Origin: Metaphire vulgaris
Lineage: Eukaryota > Annelida > Clitellata > Crassiclitellata > Megascolecidae
Reading direction: 5' to 3'
Assembly (NCBI GenBank): GCA_018105865.1
Contig: CM030835.1
Location: 22,428,934-22,492,933, forward strand
DNA: 64,000 nt
Under the pieces are notes generated by a model. The model saw nothing but the letters and a program-made list of their open reading frames with translations, was not told where the DNA came from and ran no database searches. Below are positions 53,680 to 64,000 of the stretch, piece by piece; position 1 is the first letter of the stretch; the number at the start of each line of letters is the position of its first letter. Position numbers and translations under genes: made by a program.

Positions 53680-53945
53680 AAAATTCAAAGTATTTGGGTA
53701 TTACTTCAAGACTCGAATTGTCAAAAAACTGAAACTATAATCATAGGCAAACAGTTGTAAGCCCTGCAGGAAACTTTGTGGCCTAAAGTAATAGCAGTGT
53801 AAATATCGGATGAGATAAACTTAAGAGCTGACGCCCGAGTCATCTCTAATCATGATAAGAGTGTGTACTGAGCGAAACATTGAAGTTGATAATAGGGCTA
53901 TAGATAGGGATGAGCATTGTTCGACCGTACAGAAAAATATGGTTC
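53680..53945. repeat. 270-bp direct repeat, copy 2
   Basis: Second copy of 51670-51945 in the same direction, about 2.0 kb away, roughly nine-tenths alike by eye, with small deletions. Confidence 0.85.
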
Positions 53946-54473
53946 GGGATCAAAGATCAATCTAGAGCTAAAAAATGTAGCGCCGAAATAATTTCTTCAT
54001 TTTATATTGAAAGTGCAAAATGTCATATGCATAAAACGGGTTCACTCAATTTTAAGAAGAATTATAATCAAAAACAAACCATGTCAATATTTAGTGTAAG
54101 GAATAAATTGCAATCAAAAACAAACCCAAAATAACTCTACGAGAATTTATTAAATATTTCGTTTGAAAATATTTATAAACTAGGTTTAACATTATGAATG
54201 CAAAAAGTGAAATCTTTCAATCAAGTTCATAGGAGATTTATATCATTTCGGATAAAAATTCTATCTCACATATTTGCACAGGGTGTCAACTGAATTTCGT
54301 CCACACACACACACACATACACGCACATTTTCGAAAGTTTACTGGAAAAAAGACTGGCGCATGTGAACAGTGAAAGCAAAATCTACCTGAAGAGTTATCT
54401 GAAATCTACACGAGAAATATATGGGGTTAAGTCCTGTTTGCATCAGCAATTACGTTACAAGGCGATAGCACTG
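53946..54473. other. Intergenic, nothing recognised
   Basis: AT-rich. A short (CA)n lies near 54301-54325. No exon. Confidence 0.45.
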
Positions 54474-54495
54474 TAGTAGTAGTAGTAGTAGTAGT

Positions 54496-54539
<44 letters not shown>

Positions 54540-54572
54540 CAGCAGCAGCAGCAGCAGCAGTGGCAGCAGTGG

Positions 54573-54645
<73 letters not shown>

Positions 54646-54672
54646 GGTGGTGGTGCAGCAGGTGCAGGTGGT

Positions 54673-54754
<82 letters not shown>

Positions 54755-54767
54755 CAGCAGCAGTAGC

Positions 54768-54822
<55 letters not shown>
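54474..54822. repeat. Long compound (GTA)n/(GCA)n microsatellite
   Basis: About 350 bases of GTA, GCA, GTG and GCA units, with a pure (GCA)n block of about 25 units (54677-54750). Poly-Ala, poly-Gln, poly-Cys and poly-Tyr frames on both strands are repeat artefacts. Confidence 0.97.
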
Positions 54823-54823
<1 letters not shown>

Positions 54824-54959
54824 GCCCTCATAACTGTACGCTGGTTCAATGCAGTACTCGTATCTTTTTCATTTCTATGCGTGTTCTATATCTTTATTTA
54901 TTTATTTTCTATATCTTTATTTATTTATTTTCTATATTTTATTTATTGCTATGCTTGTT

Positions 54960-55145
54960 CTATTTGTCCCAGGATCCATCTTGGGACCTCTACTCTTTAT
55001 CATTTTGATAAATGACCTGCCAAATACTTCTCTTCTATTTAAATTTTTATTATTTGCTGATGACACTAATTTAATAGCAATTGGAAATAACATATTTGAT
55101 TTAATATCCCAAACAAATAATGAATTAATAAAAATATCTTCTTGG
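54960..55145 (+). mobile_element. LINE RT fragment with FADD motif
   Basis: The plus strand reads PGSILGPLLFIILINDLPN, then FLLFADDTNLIAIGNN, then LISQTNNELIKISSW. These are RT motifs B and C (GSxLGPLLF and FADD) of CR1/L2/jockey-type LINEs. Both ends are cut, on the right by a GATTGACC-rich tandem (55160-55250). Confidence 0.85.
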
Positions 55146-55157
55146 CGGTACGCGGAT

Positions 55158-55255
55158 GATTGACCACAGGACGATTGAACAATGAACATAGAACGATTGA
55201 CCATAGGTCGGTTAACCACTGGACGATTGACCACGGCGGACGTTTGACCACTGGA
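55158..55255. repeat. Short tandem GGACGATTGACCA units
   Basis: Six or seven degenerate units of 13-26 bp, ATTGACCACAGGACG, ATTGACCATAGGTCG, ATTGACCACGGCGGACG. No coding role. Confidence 0.8.
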
Positions 55256-55256
55256 C

Positions 55257-55345
55257 CAGCGATTCCCAAACTGTGGTTCGCGGACCGAAGGGGGTCCGCG
55301 GAGGATATGGCGGGGGTCCGCGAGAGCCTCCTAAAATATTTAGTA
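55257..55345. mobile_element. hAT MITE fragment (family of 938-1197)
   Basis: It starts CAGCGATTCCCAAACTGTGG and continues GGTCCGCGGAGGATATGG, matching the complement of 1110-1197. The other end is not found. Confidence 0.75.
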
Positions 55346-56599
55346 GCACTTCATAGTTTTAGCATTAACAGCATGTGTCCTCAAATTCTGTGTGCCGGTC
55401 GAGCCACCAATAACAATAATAATTAACATTTATCATAAGATATAATATAATTTCTTAAAAATTATAATATCTATTATTAATATGATCTATTGGCATTTCA
55501 AACTTTGAGGCCCGTCTCATCAACCTACTAGAGGAAAAACGTCGGCTACGCAAAGACAGACAGCTGACTGCAATTGGAAGCTTCTCTTGCGACCATCTAC
55601 CAGCGCTTTTGCGACTTTCGAATTGGACTTTTTGCCCACAAGAGAACACACTAACCCACGTAGATCCAGGATCCGTCGTGTCGACGGCCTAGTCCAACAA
55701 CAACATCTAGATATAGGCCTACACTGCCAGCCGTAGTACAATATTAGCGGTGAAAGGAGGGAACCATGAAAGGAGGCCTCGCGAGGGCGTGCGAGAGACG
55801 ACTTTACTTTATTTTATTCAAGGTCCTTTTTGAAAACGTTATTTTGTAATAGATTTTGCTTCATTAAAGAAATATTTCGCTTCGTGCTGATTCTTAGTCA
55901 GTTACCAGCCGCCTGGTCCTGGATAAATAAAGAAAAAAATTAAAGGTGTGCCAGTACTTTCTTTTCATATAATTCTGACACAAATTCTCCTGGCCGTCAC
56001 CAGACCACCCTAGAGCTGCATCGATCAATCATAAGCAAAGACCGCCATACCTCAGCAACAATCAGAGATAATAGTAAAGTACACAGCATCATTCACTAAT
56101 CAGAGGTATGGAGTTTAGGCCATAAAGGCTAACAGAAGAATCTCTATGTATAAATACACAATAATCTTCTACCTAGAATATTTTATATTATTGAATACTT
56201 TAAAACTGCAAAGAATAGAAACAGTTACAATGTCAGAAGCTATAATAACGTATCTGTCCTTTTGCAAGGACAAATACTAGACTCTTTACAATAAATATAA
56301 ATGGACCTCATATATGAAATAATCTTCCAATATCGATAAAAAATTTAGCCTGTTTAACAATTTTCAAGAATAAACTGAAACTAATGCTCATTACACAATA
56401 GTAAATTATCATAACCTAATTTCAAATACATACAACTATTGATAAATCTGCTTTAAGTTAAAATATTTACCTCTGTTTTAATAATCATGCATTATCTATG
56501 TCTGCTTATAAATTATGCATTTTCTATATCTGCTGTGTGTTGTAATAATTATGCATTACCTATGTCTGCTGTTATTATACCTCCTGTAATAATACGACT
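55346..56599. other. Unassigned
   Basis: A short frame near 55495-55690 (ARLINLLEEKRRLRKDRQ on the plus strand) is not recognised. The rest is AT-rich with no exon evidence. Confidence 0.35.
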
Positions 56600-57225
56600 G
56601 GCTTCATGCACTGCCCATCAGTTCTTGCGGTCTGCGCTTAGACGACGAGACAACTAGAGTTGCAGTGGGTCTCCGTCTTGGCGCTTTTATCTGTGAGCGG
56701 CATCTTTGTCCCTATGGAGAACAGGTCCAGGAGAATGGGTCCCATGGACTCTCCTGCAAACACGGACCAGGTCGCCTTGCACGTCATTCCATGCTCAATG
56801 AAGTAGTCTACCGGGCCCTGGTGCGAGCTGGCATACCATCTGTCAAGGAACCGCCCGGTCTTCTCAGATCCAATGGAAAGAGACCGAACGGCATGACCAT
56901 GATTCCGTGGCAAGCCGGCCGCTGCCTGTTGTGGGACGTCACAGTGGCAGACACAGTCGCTGCCACTCATCTGCCATTGACGTCTCTCTCTCCAGGAGCT
57001 GCTGCTGAAGCAGCATCAGTCAGGAAAGTCGCCAAGTACACTGACTTGTCGACCGACTATTTCTTCTTGCCATTGGCCTTCGAGACTCTTGGTCCAATCA
57101 GTTACGACGCACTCACTTTCATAAAAGAGTTGGGCCGTCATCTTTCCGTTCTTTCCGGAGACACAAGGGAGAGAAGTTTTTTGCTCCAACGCATTTCGAT
57201 GACGTTACAACGCTTTAATGCGATT
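56600..57225 (+). mobile_element. LINE ORF C-terminus: CCHC knuckle plus nuclease-like domain
   Basis: One frame open through 57225 encodes VGLRLGAFICERHLCPYGEQ, HGLSCKHGPGRLARHSMLN, IPSVKEPPGLL, KRPNGMTMIPWQAGRC and LLWDVTVADT, then AAAEAASVRKVAKY and FLPLAFETLGPISYDALTF. C-x4-C...H-x3-C followed by RPNG...WDVTV fits a restriction-like endonuclease (RPD...D-type; the usual Asp is Asn here). The RT part is missing. It runs directly into the (TTA)n shared with the LINE at 57297. It is a relative of 10690-11860. Confidence 0.75.
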
Positions 57226-57228
57226 GTC

Positions 57229-57296
<68 letters not shown>
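57226..57296. repeat. Microsatellite (TTA)n, tail of the minus-strand LINE
   Basis: About 23 TTA units. On the minus strand this is the (AAT)n tail of the LINE at 57297-60170. Confidence 0.95.
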
Positions 57297-60170
57297 GAAA
57301 GTTAGGTTTTATGTGTTAAATCATCCTAGGAGGACTACTTGAACACATTACAAAGTACATGAATAACATAGGTCAGGATTTAACAGAATAGCTCATCTCA
57401 AACAGCCAAGTCTTCAGTCGCTTCTTAAATATGTCCAGAGAAGGTGATGATTGAACACAGACTGGAAGACGATTCCAGGCTTTCGCTGCGGTAACCAGGA
57501 AGGCGCGGTCGCCGACAGTGGCAAGGCGTGTGCGCGGCACGAGGAGTGCTTGAGTGGAGCCAGATCGCAGACGCCTTCTACTGTCTGTGTCTGCCGATCT
57601 CTGGAGTTCGCACCGAAGATAGGAGGGGCCGATGTCGTGCAGGCACCGATAGACGAGGGTTGCCAACTTATACGTTATTCGCTCGGGGACTGAGAGCCAG
57701 TGTAGGTCGATCAACAGTGGCGTGATGTGATCATACTTCCGATTGATCGATGGATCAGGCGTGCAGCCGCATGAAGTACGCTCTGGAGTCAGTCGATGAG
57801 GTGTTTCGGGAGCCCTGCTAAGGTGGCGTTACCATAGTCGAGTTTAGTGATTACTAAGGCACTGATCAAAGTCTTCAGGGCGGTGAGAGATACATATTTT
57901 CGTATGCTGCGAATTAACCGCAGTGCTGCGAAGCAGCTGGCGACGGTGCGTGTCACGTGTTGCCTCGTCGAGGCGGTATTATCGATATAGATGCCGAGAT
58001 TTCTGACATAGGGGCTTGGATGGATATCGTGACCATTAATCCGGACCGAAGTGGATTGGAGCAGGTGCTGCTGTCTTCCGGTTGCCATCCATAAGATTTC
58101 TGTCGTCGCAGTATTGAGCTGGAGACGATTTGAGCCCAGCCATTCTGTCATTTCTGCGACACAGTTCGTAACTCGTGATTAGAGTTGTTGGGTAAGAGCT
58201 GAGTGACAACTCCCATATACCTGGGTATCAACTGCATATGGGTGTGCCTGCAGATCATGCTTGCGAGCTATGTCAAGTAGATCGACTATGCAGGTATAAT
58301 GCAAAGAGGATGGGTCCGAGGACCGAACCTTGAGGGACCCCATTCGTGACTGGGTAATTCTCCGATGTTGAATTGGCGCAGCGTACAGAGTAAGTGCGCT
58401 GGTTAAGGTATGATGAGAACCATGCAAGTGCGGTGCCACCAACTCCGTCATGTATTTCCAGCCTCTTCAACAGAGTGTCGTGGTCGACAGTATCGAACGT
58501 TGAAGTCAGGTCTAGTAGAATCAATGCCGCTACCTTTCCGGAGTCGAGTTCACGTAGAATATCTGCGATTACCTTCAGGACCGCTGTCTCGGTCGAGTGT
58601 GAGGCGCGGTAGGCCGACTGCAGACTTGGAAGCAGCTTGTGAGTCGTTAGATATTGGTTGAGCTGACTTGCTACAAGGCGCTCCAGTAGCTTAGAAAGAA
58701 CCGATAGGTTAGAGATCGGTCGATATGATTTTACATCTGAGGGGTCAGAGTTAGATTTCTTGATCCGAGGAACAACATAAGCGGTCTTAAAGATAGTGGG
58801 CACTGTCCCTAAGGAGATAGAGCGATTGAAGAGCTCAGTGATAAACGGGGTTAAAATTTCAACACTCTCTTTTAGTAGACTGGTTGGTGATGGGTCCAAG
58901 GAGCACTGTTTGTCCGGGAGTGCCCGTATGCTTGCGACGACTTCTTCTACCGTCAGCGCTCGGAGGGTGCAGAACGATTGGAGGGGATTTGCTGGTTTGA
59001 ACGTTGGTGGAGCATACATTTCAGTGGCAACGCGTATTCCCTCACTTTTATCCCTGATACACTCGGCGAAGAGCTCAGCTTTAATCGAGTCGGACACTTG
59101 TGTACGTCCACGTCCAAGTAGCGCGTCTAGAGTCCGCCATTGCTGTGCGGATTGCCCAGCTTCCACTTTTTGATTCCAGAATAAATTTTTTTCGACGGAG
59201 AAGTCGTCTGTATTCTTTACGTTGCACTTCCCAGCTTTGCGTAACCTCCTGGACTTCTGATTGTTGCGCCCGACGCATAAGACGTTCTTTTCCTCGCAAC
59301 GCCCTTTTTGCCTCTCGATATTCATCATCGAACCAGGGGTCCGAGGAGCGCCGGCGACATGTGACGGTTCTAGCTGGAGCGAGTTTGTTTAGTACTGTAA
59401 TGATCTCTTTATTATATAGTTCCGCCATTTCATCCACGTCCATCTCCGCCCACGCTTCGTTATTACAGAGTGAGGAATGCTTGAGTTCTCGCTGGAAGGC
59501 GTGATGATCGAGCTTGCTCCATGCACGACGAGTGGTTGAAGCGTAGATCGGGCTGGGGCGTGCAAGCGCTACGTCCCACAGGAGAAGATGATGGTCGGAG
59601 AGTCCGGCGTTGATCACTGACACCGGCAGCGGAAACGGTTTCTCCACGGACGGCGACGATATCGAGGACCCCTCCGGCGGCATGTGTAGCATTAGTAAGG
59701 TTGAGGATGAAATTGTAGGTGTCAAAGAGTTCTTTCAGTTGTATACTTTGGGGGTCTTCTGATCTGTCTATACGCACATTGAAGTCTCCACTACATAGAT
59801 TGAGTCTGTAAGCGAGGCCAGGCGGCTCAGAAGTTCAGACAGCTCCGCGAAGAATAGCTGAGATATTGCCGCTGATCCAGGTCTGTATATTACCGCTATC
59901 ACACATGATGACTCTGAGGTGACACGCGCGCAGACGGATTCACAGGTTTGGGCGATAATTGGGATTTCCATCTTCGTCATACGTATCTCAGGTGTGGCGC
60001 AGATTGCCACTCCATCATGATTTGTGGACAGTTTCTCTTATCTCTCGTGTAGAGCGTTTGCGAGCTTGCTCGACGACTGTATATCTATCCTGGAGTAGTC
60101 GTCCGATCCATGCTGAGTTTGAGTCATGCCAGGTCTCACACACAGGCATAGAACTTGGATTCTGAGATCT
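57297..60170 (-). mobile_element. Near-full-length L2/CR1-type LINE, broken
   Basis: The minus strand shows an AP-endonuclease part (60010-59480: CVIAVIYRPGSAAISQLFF, then SDHHLLLWDVAL), a linker, and the RT (59328-58273): PISNLSVLSKLLERLVASQL, LILLDLTSTFDTVDHDTLL (motif A), [18 protein letters not shown] (motif B), then a YAVDTQVYGSCH block where YADD should be (changed to YAVD), TEWLGSNRLQLNTATTEILW, and the C-terminus RAFLVTAAKAWNRLP...FKKRLKTWLF. At least five frameshifts are present, and the catalytic second Asp pair is altered. The (AAT)n tail is at 57226-57296. The 5' end before about 60170 is not defined. Confidence 0.9.
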
Positions 60171-60404
60171 CGACTTAGTTCTAGTAGGTCGTCTAGCTTA
60201 TGGCATATACTCTTCTCTAGTGCTACAATATAATTGCTGTATGCATCACGTGCATATACTAATTATTAGCCTGCAATCATCATTATTATGAATCGTCATT
60301 ATTATTATGCGACAATTTATATACTGTAGAATTTATATACTGTAGAGCTATCTGCTTGGCGAAGGCCAAAGTCAAGAGCGCTTTACAGAGATATCTCGTA
60401 TTAG
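60171..60404. other. Short spacer
   Basis: TATAT-rich with ATTATTATG words; no gene seen. Confidence 0.4.
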
Positions 60405-60700
60405 ATTCCAAATAGGTGCATTTTTAGTTTGTGTGCGAACCGATCATGGGTGGTCTCCCTGGTTATTTCCTCGGGGAGTGCGTTCCAGAGTAAAGGAGTC
60501 CCCCTCGAAACAGAACTGTCCCCACATTTAACCATCTTGGATGGAGGGGGACAACTAGCTGAATTCGATGACTAGATCTTATAATTCCATACGTCTGTCA
60601 GTTGGCGAAGTTCGGCACACCAGTTCCGATATATATCCCGGGCAGTCTAGGTCATGCAAGGCCTTGTGAGACAGCACGCATCGTATGAAAACAATCCGTT
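60405..60700 (-). mobile_element. LINE C-terminus fragment
   Basis: The minus strand reads CVLSHKALHDLDCPGYISEL, then a broken part, then LLWNALPEEITRETTHDRFA and HKLKMHLFGI and a stop. It is the familiar C-terminus of CR1/L2-type LINEs (LWNxLPxxIR, FKxxLKxHLF). Confidence 0.75.
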
Positions 60701-60878
60701 CAGGGATCCGCAATCATACATCACGTCCATATTCTAATTATTAGCCTGTAATCATGTTGTGTTATCTTCGGGCGATCATATCATAAAGCAAATACTGTAC
60801 AGTTAATGACATTTAGAATCTAAAAGATGAATGCCTGTTTTAATTCACTGTACTTACATAGTACACAGTACAATACTC

Positions 60879-61094
60879 CAGGGCCGCCGAGGGAAATTCG
60901 GGGCATCTGGGCTGAAAACAGTCATGGGGTCCCTAAACTCTAAAAAAACTGGTGGCGACCTGTTTTCCTTGTCGGTCTTTTCATGAAGGACTTAAAAACC
61001 AACCTTACCTTGTGCTTAACTGCGCACCCGCCCGGGCCCCTTACAGATCGTCGGGCCCCTGGGCATTTCCCCCTGTCCCCTCTCGGTGGACCTG
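60879..61094. mobile_element. hAT-like MITE (family of 5761-6103)
   Basis: 216 bp, starting CAGGGCCGCCGAGGGAAATT and ending CCCCTCTCGGTGGACCTG. Flanks are CAATACTC (60871-60878) and CAATACTT (61095-61102), alike at 7 of 8 bases. GGGCCCCT words are present as in the copy at 5761. Confidence 0.88.
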
Positions 61095-61184
61095 CAATAC
61101 TTGGTATGGTATTACAGAGTAAGCGCAAGACAAAGAAACACTGAGCGCAGAACAACGTGCGTGTGCTCTAAGTAAGCGCTTCAC

Positions 61185-61228
61185 AAACTGTGGTCCGCGA
61201 ACCGGAGGAGGTCCGCGGAGGATATGCT
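61185..61228. mobile_element. hAT MITE fragment (family of 938-1197)
   Basis: CACAAACTGTGGTCCGCG and GTCCGCGGAGGATATG match the arm of the family at 938-1197. Only about 44 bases remain. Confidence 0.6.
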
Positions 61229-62216
61229 CAATTGCAGCTTTCATATGATACATCCCATCATTCTTCTCAGTCACTAGTGTTTTATCCTTCCTTCCATCAA
61301 AAGAAGCACCTTCTATAATTAACAGTGCTTTCTGTCCTCTCCTTCATTCAGTTCAGTTCTTTTCCTTCCTCTTCCCAATTTGCCTCTGTCTAAACGAGGG
61401 TTTTATTGTCGTCATAAACCAGTAGAGCCTATAATGTCTAAAGACATGCCGAAGATATGGCAGCTGATGCCCTATATGATGCAGCTATACCGGTCAGCTA
61501 TTAAAGGTACAATTAGGCAGAGAAGTTCGCATTTATGATGAAGTTCTCGTTTTTACTCTGAGTTGCTCGACGTGAAATCCCTGGCGAATCATAGTTGCCA
61601 TCAGGGGAATCACTATCATGTATCCTCATTTCCGATGACATGATCTGTTTGCATACTTGTGGATGGTTGTGATGCAGAAACTTTGGATAGCTCTGAATGC
61701 CTTCTTGCCAATCTCTTCAGAATATTCCGACATTCTGTGATGTCAATCCCTCCCATGGCTGTTTGACGAGCACCTCGCTGACCCAACAGGAATTCAGGCT
61801 CCTTTACAGACACCTTGCTTTCCTTCACACAGGAACACTGGTTGAGATCTGAGTACTTACAGTACATGCAGATCTATCTAAAAGTTTGTTTCTGCAGTGT
61901 ATACACATTACGTATTATTGTGCAGGTACTCGCTTGTAGCTGTTACGCAGCAACATACCCAATTGCGCATTACCAATATTATTGAAACTTGCTTGAGGAT
62001 GCTTGGGGAGGCTCTGGACATTAATCAAATTCAGTGATGTTCGTTCGGCACAGTTTCTATCAACACCATAAATATTACATCTACATCAGTGAGAAAAATT
62101 TCACTCCACCCTACTGTACATATAATTTGTGTGAAAATTTTGAAGGCGGAGGCTACAGTAAGTTTCAATAAATTATAAAACACAATATATGGTGTTCTTG
62201 AAATTTTGTGCTCATA
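61229..62216. other. No gene recognised
   Basis: A minus-strand frame of 83 codons (61867-61616) has no recognised domain and no splice-site support that I could make out. Nothing else. Confidence 0.35.
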
Positions 62217-62226
62217 TCATAGGCCG

Positions 62227-63061
62227 CAGGGATGCACAACCCGTGGCCCGCGGGCCACTAGTGGCCCGCCGGCTATTTTTTGTGGCCCTCGGACTTTTCC
62301 AGGTTTTCAATGAAAAGTGGCCCCCGAAGACTTTAAAGTGGCCCCAAAGGTTTTCTTGCTTTCATATTAGCACTACAGAAGAAGGCATTCGTTCCAAGGG
62401 TCTAAGTCACCACCAATTCAAGTCATTTATAAAAGAGACTGAAGCAGCTACCATGACATATCATATTACACAGATGTGAGATGAATAAGCAGAGGACGGA
62501 TTTTAGAATGCTCTGCTGAACTGATAGCAGAAATTCGTGAATTTCCTAACAGTAAGGGCATGGAAACGCATTTGTTTCATGGCAAGCATTTATTGACTGA
62601 CCTTGCATTTTTCACAGATATTATAGTACACATGAATACAATGAATCAACGACTTCGAGGAAAAAATCGCTTCGTTTTCTTCATCTTCAACATGTATCAA
62701 CGACTCCATTGGCTATAAAAAGGCGATTGACCTTTGGTTTTAAAATTTTATGAATTAATCATTGAACATGGTCATAGTATTTTTTTAAATTAACAAGACC
62801 TTAACTTTTAATTCCATTTAAATTACTAATCATTTAAATTTCAGTTGTTTCTACTGGATTGATTGTATTCATCGGAAATTTTATTAATTCCATTAGCCCT
62901 GGCGAATTAAATTTTATTCATGACAATATTAAATATTGCTATTAACGGTTACTGTCAAGTTGTCAACATACCACTATTTTGTGATAAAAAACGCATGTGG
63001 CCCGCGGAGTCTTGGAACCGAAAAATGTGGCCCTTCGTCCTTAAAAGGTTGTGCACCCCTG
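62227..63061 (+). mobile_element. hAT element with GTF2IRD2/ZBED-like transposase remnant
   Basis: It starts CAGGGATGCACAACCCGTGG and ends AAAAGGTTGTGCACCCCTG, with GTGGCCCGCGG words near both ends. TCATAGGC (62217-62224) and TCATAGGG (63062-63069) flank it, the left one two bases off the start. Near 62555-62680 one frame reads KGMETHLFHGKHLLTDLAFF, then TDIIVHMNTMNQRLRGKNRF, a segment of the hAT transposases that also gave rise to GTF2IRD2-type genes. Stops and deletions leave less than 100 codons. Confidence 0.85.
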
Positions 63062-63069
63062 TCATAGGG

Positions 63070-64000
63070 AGAGTGAAACCTCAAACAAGAGGCCCGGAAT
63101 CAATATTTGTCTCCGGTTCGGATTTTCTCTCAACGGTCCTGGTCACAGTTGTGCATAGACATCGTAGGCCGTAGGCAAACAAGGACAATTCGATATAGCA
63201 TTGACAAAGGCTGCTACTATTGTAAATGTTAGACATTATTTTCGCACAAAACGCACATGCACTGTAGAAATGGGTAAAGTATTGGTTTTGTGACGTTCTA
63301 TACTTTGTCGTGACTTTTAGACATACTGCCATTCAAGCGAGAGCGGATTTGTTCAGTTGGACGTGAAAAGAGGATCGACTGCACACATGCTGTAACTTTT
63401 ATGCGAAATTCTATAAAGAGTTGTATCAAAAAACTCCTACATTTGAATATGTAAGCCCAGTCAAACAGTCCTTACAGTTGCTTCTTACCAAAGAGAGAAC
63501 GCATAACAAAATCTGTATTTTAGTCTGTAAAATCGTGTAATGCAGTAAACCCCGTGATAGTAATCTCAAACAGCGCAACGCTGAGTTATCGCCACGCCTC
63601 AGTTTTTTTCCAAATTTTCTGATAATTCGTGAAATGTTGGCAAGCGCTTTTGTAGTAGTACTGCGACGTCTACACCCCCTTCTTTCAGGGACAGGGCCTT
63701 TATTTATTCGACGTCTGCCAAACTATTCTATTTTCCCAGGATAACCAGGTATTTCACCAGTTTGGCTTCCCAAATGTCTCTGGGTTCGCCTGGTCTATGC
63801 GAGACTAGGGGGGGGGTGACTGTACTGCATGAAGACGATATGAATAACGACAAGTTGCATCGAATAAAATAAACATGTAATATATATCAGATCAATCATG
63901 CAACAACTCCACAAACAGCAAGTCCTGCCAAGGGCAGAGCAAAACCAATACAGTCGAATGTTCAACTCTTCAATTAGGCTCTAATGTTCCTCTTCACAAT
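63070..64000. other. No gene recognised
   Basis: AT-rich sequence without supported exons. A G-run (about 63809-63817) and the usual AGGCCGTAGGC words are the only features. Confidence 0.4.

Noticed and set aside
51670..53945. LTR retrotransposon
   Set aside because: Direct repeats lack TG...CA ends, and no primer site, protease, RT or integrase was seen between them.
54427..54849. 140-codon frame with Tyr, Cys, Thr and Ala runs
   Set aside because: Only a compound trinucleotide repeat.
61616..61867. 83-codon minus-strand frame as an exon
   Set aside because: No domain recognised and no convincing splice sites in the needed phase.

Overview
This is an AT-rich, intron-rich, transposon-crowded piece of an animal nuclear genome. 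Caspase-recruitment (CARD) exons, an NHL-type beta-propeller, GT-AG splicing, tRNA-derived SINEs, LINE reverse transcriptases with RTE-, CR1/L2- and RLE-like features, and hAT, Tc1/mariner, CACTA-like and TTAA elements all point to an invertebrate metazoan. The CACTA-like protein resembles a family I associate with arthropods, but mobile genes are poor taxonomic markers and I do not name a species. No bacterial-type genes, rRNA genes, functional tRNA genes or CRISPR arrays were seen.

The host coding content is mostly on the minus strand. From right to left there are two paralogous sets of exons. Module B has CARD 48932-48669, CARD 48544-48239 and a TRADD-N-like exon 45911-45552. Module A has CARD 27552-27247, CARD 26440-26135 and a TRADD-N-like exon 23911-23546. 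Module A continues through a 44-nt microexon (19115-19072), an F-box-like exon (16635-16443), an exon of unknown fold (16102-15791), a second divergent TRADD-N-like exon (13666-13397) and a terminal beta-propeller exon (9685-8806), with a poly(A) signal just past the stop. Splice phases agree along the chain. I read it as a cytoplasmic innate-immune or cell-death adaptor: CARDs for homotypic signalling, TRADD-N domains as adaptors, an F-box-like link to ubiquitin ligase, and a propeller as sensor or substrate binder. A one-base frameshift in the propeller means it is either an assembly error or a recent pseudogene. Modules A and B may be two genes or one long gene, because all their domain exons are phase 1-1.

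A pair of plus-strand exons with good splice sites (12290-12389, 12588-12670) lies inside a minus-strand intron and may belong to another gene.

Most of the remaining sequence is mobile DNA, often nested. A Tc1/mariner-type MITE is split by a hAT element that carries a LINE fragment (10017-12153). A 3 kb palindrome with about 1 kb arms holds a LINE in its loop (19827-22817). A LINE is split by a 4.9 kb hAT transposon that contains a hAT MITE and a CACTA-like element (29323-34674). A roughly 2 kb tandem duplication (27620-36995) has insertions private to each copy, so each copy shows the other's empty site. A second CACTA-like element splits another LINE (40.4-42.7 kb). The right end (54-64 kb) holds LINE remains, MITEs and long microsatellites.
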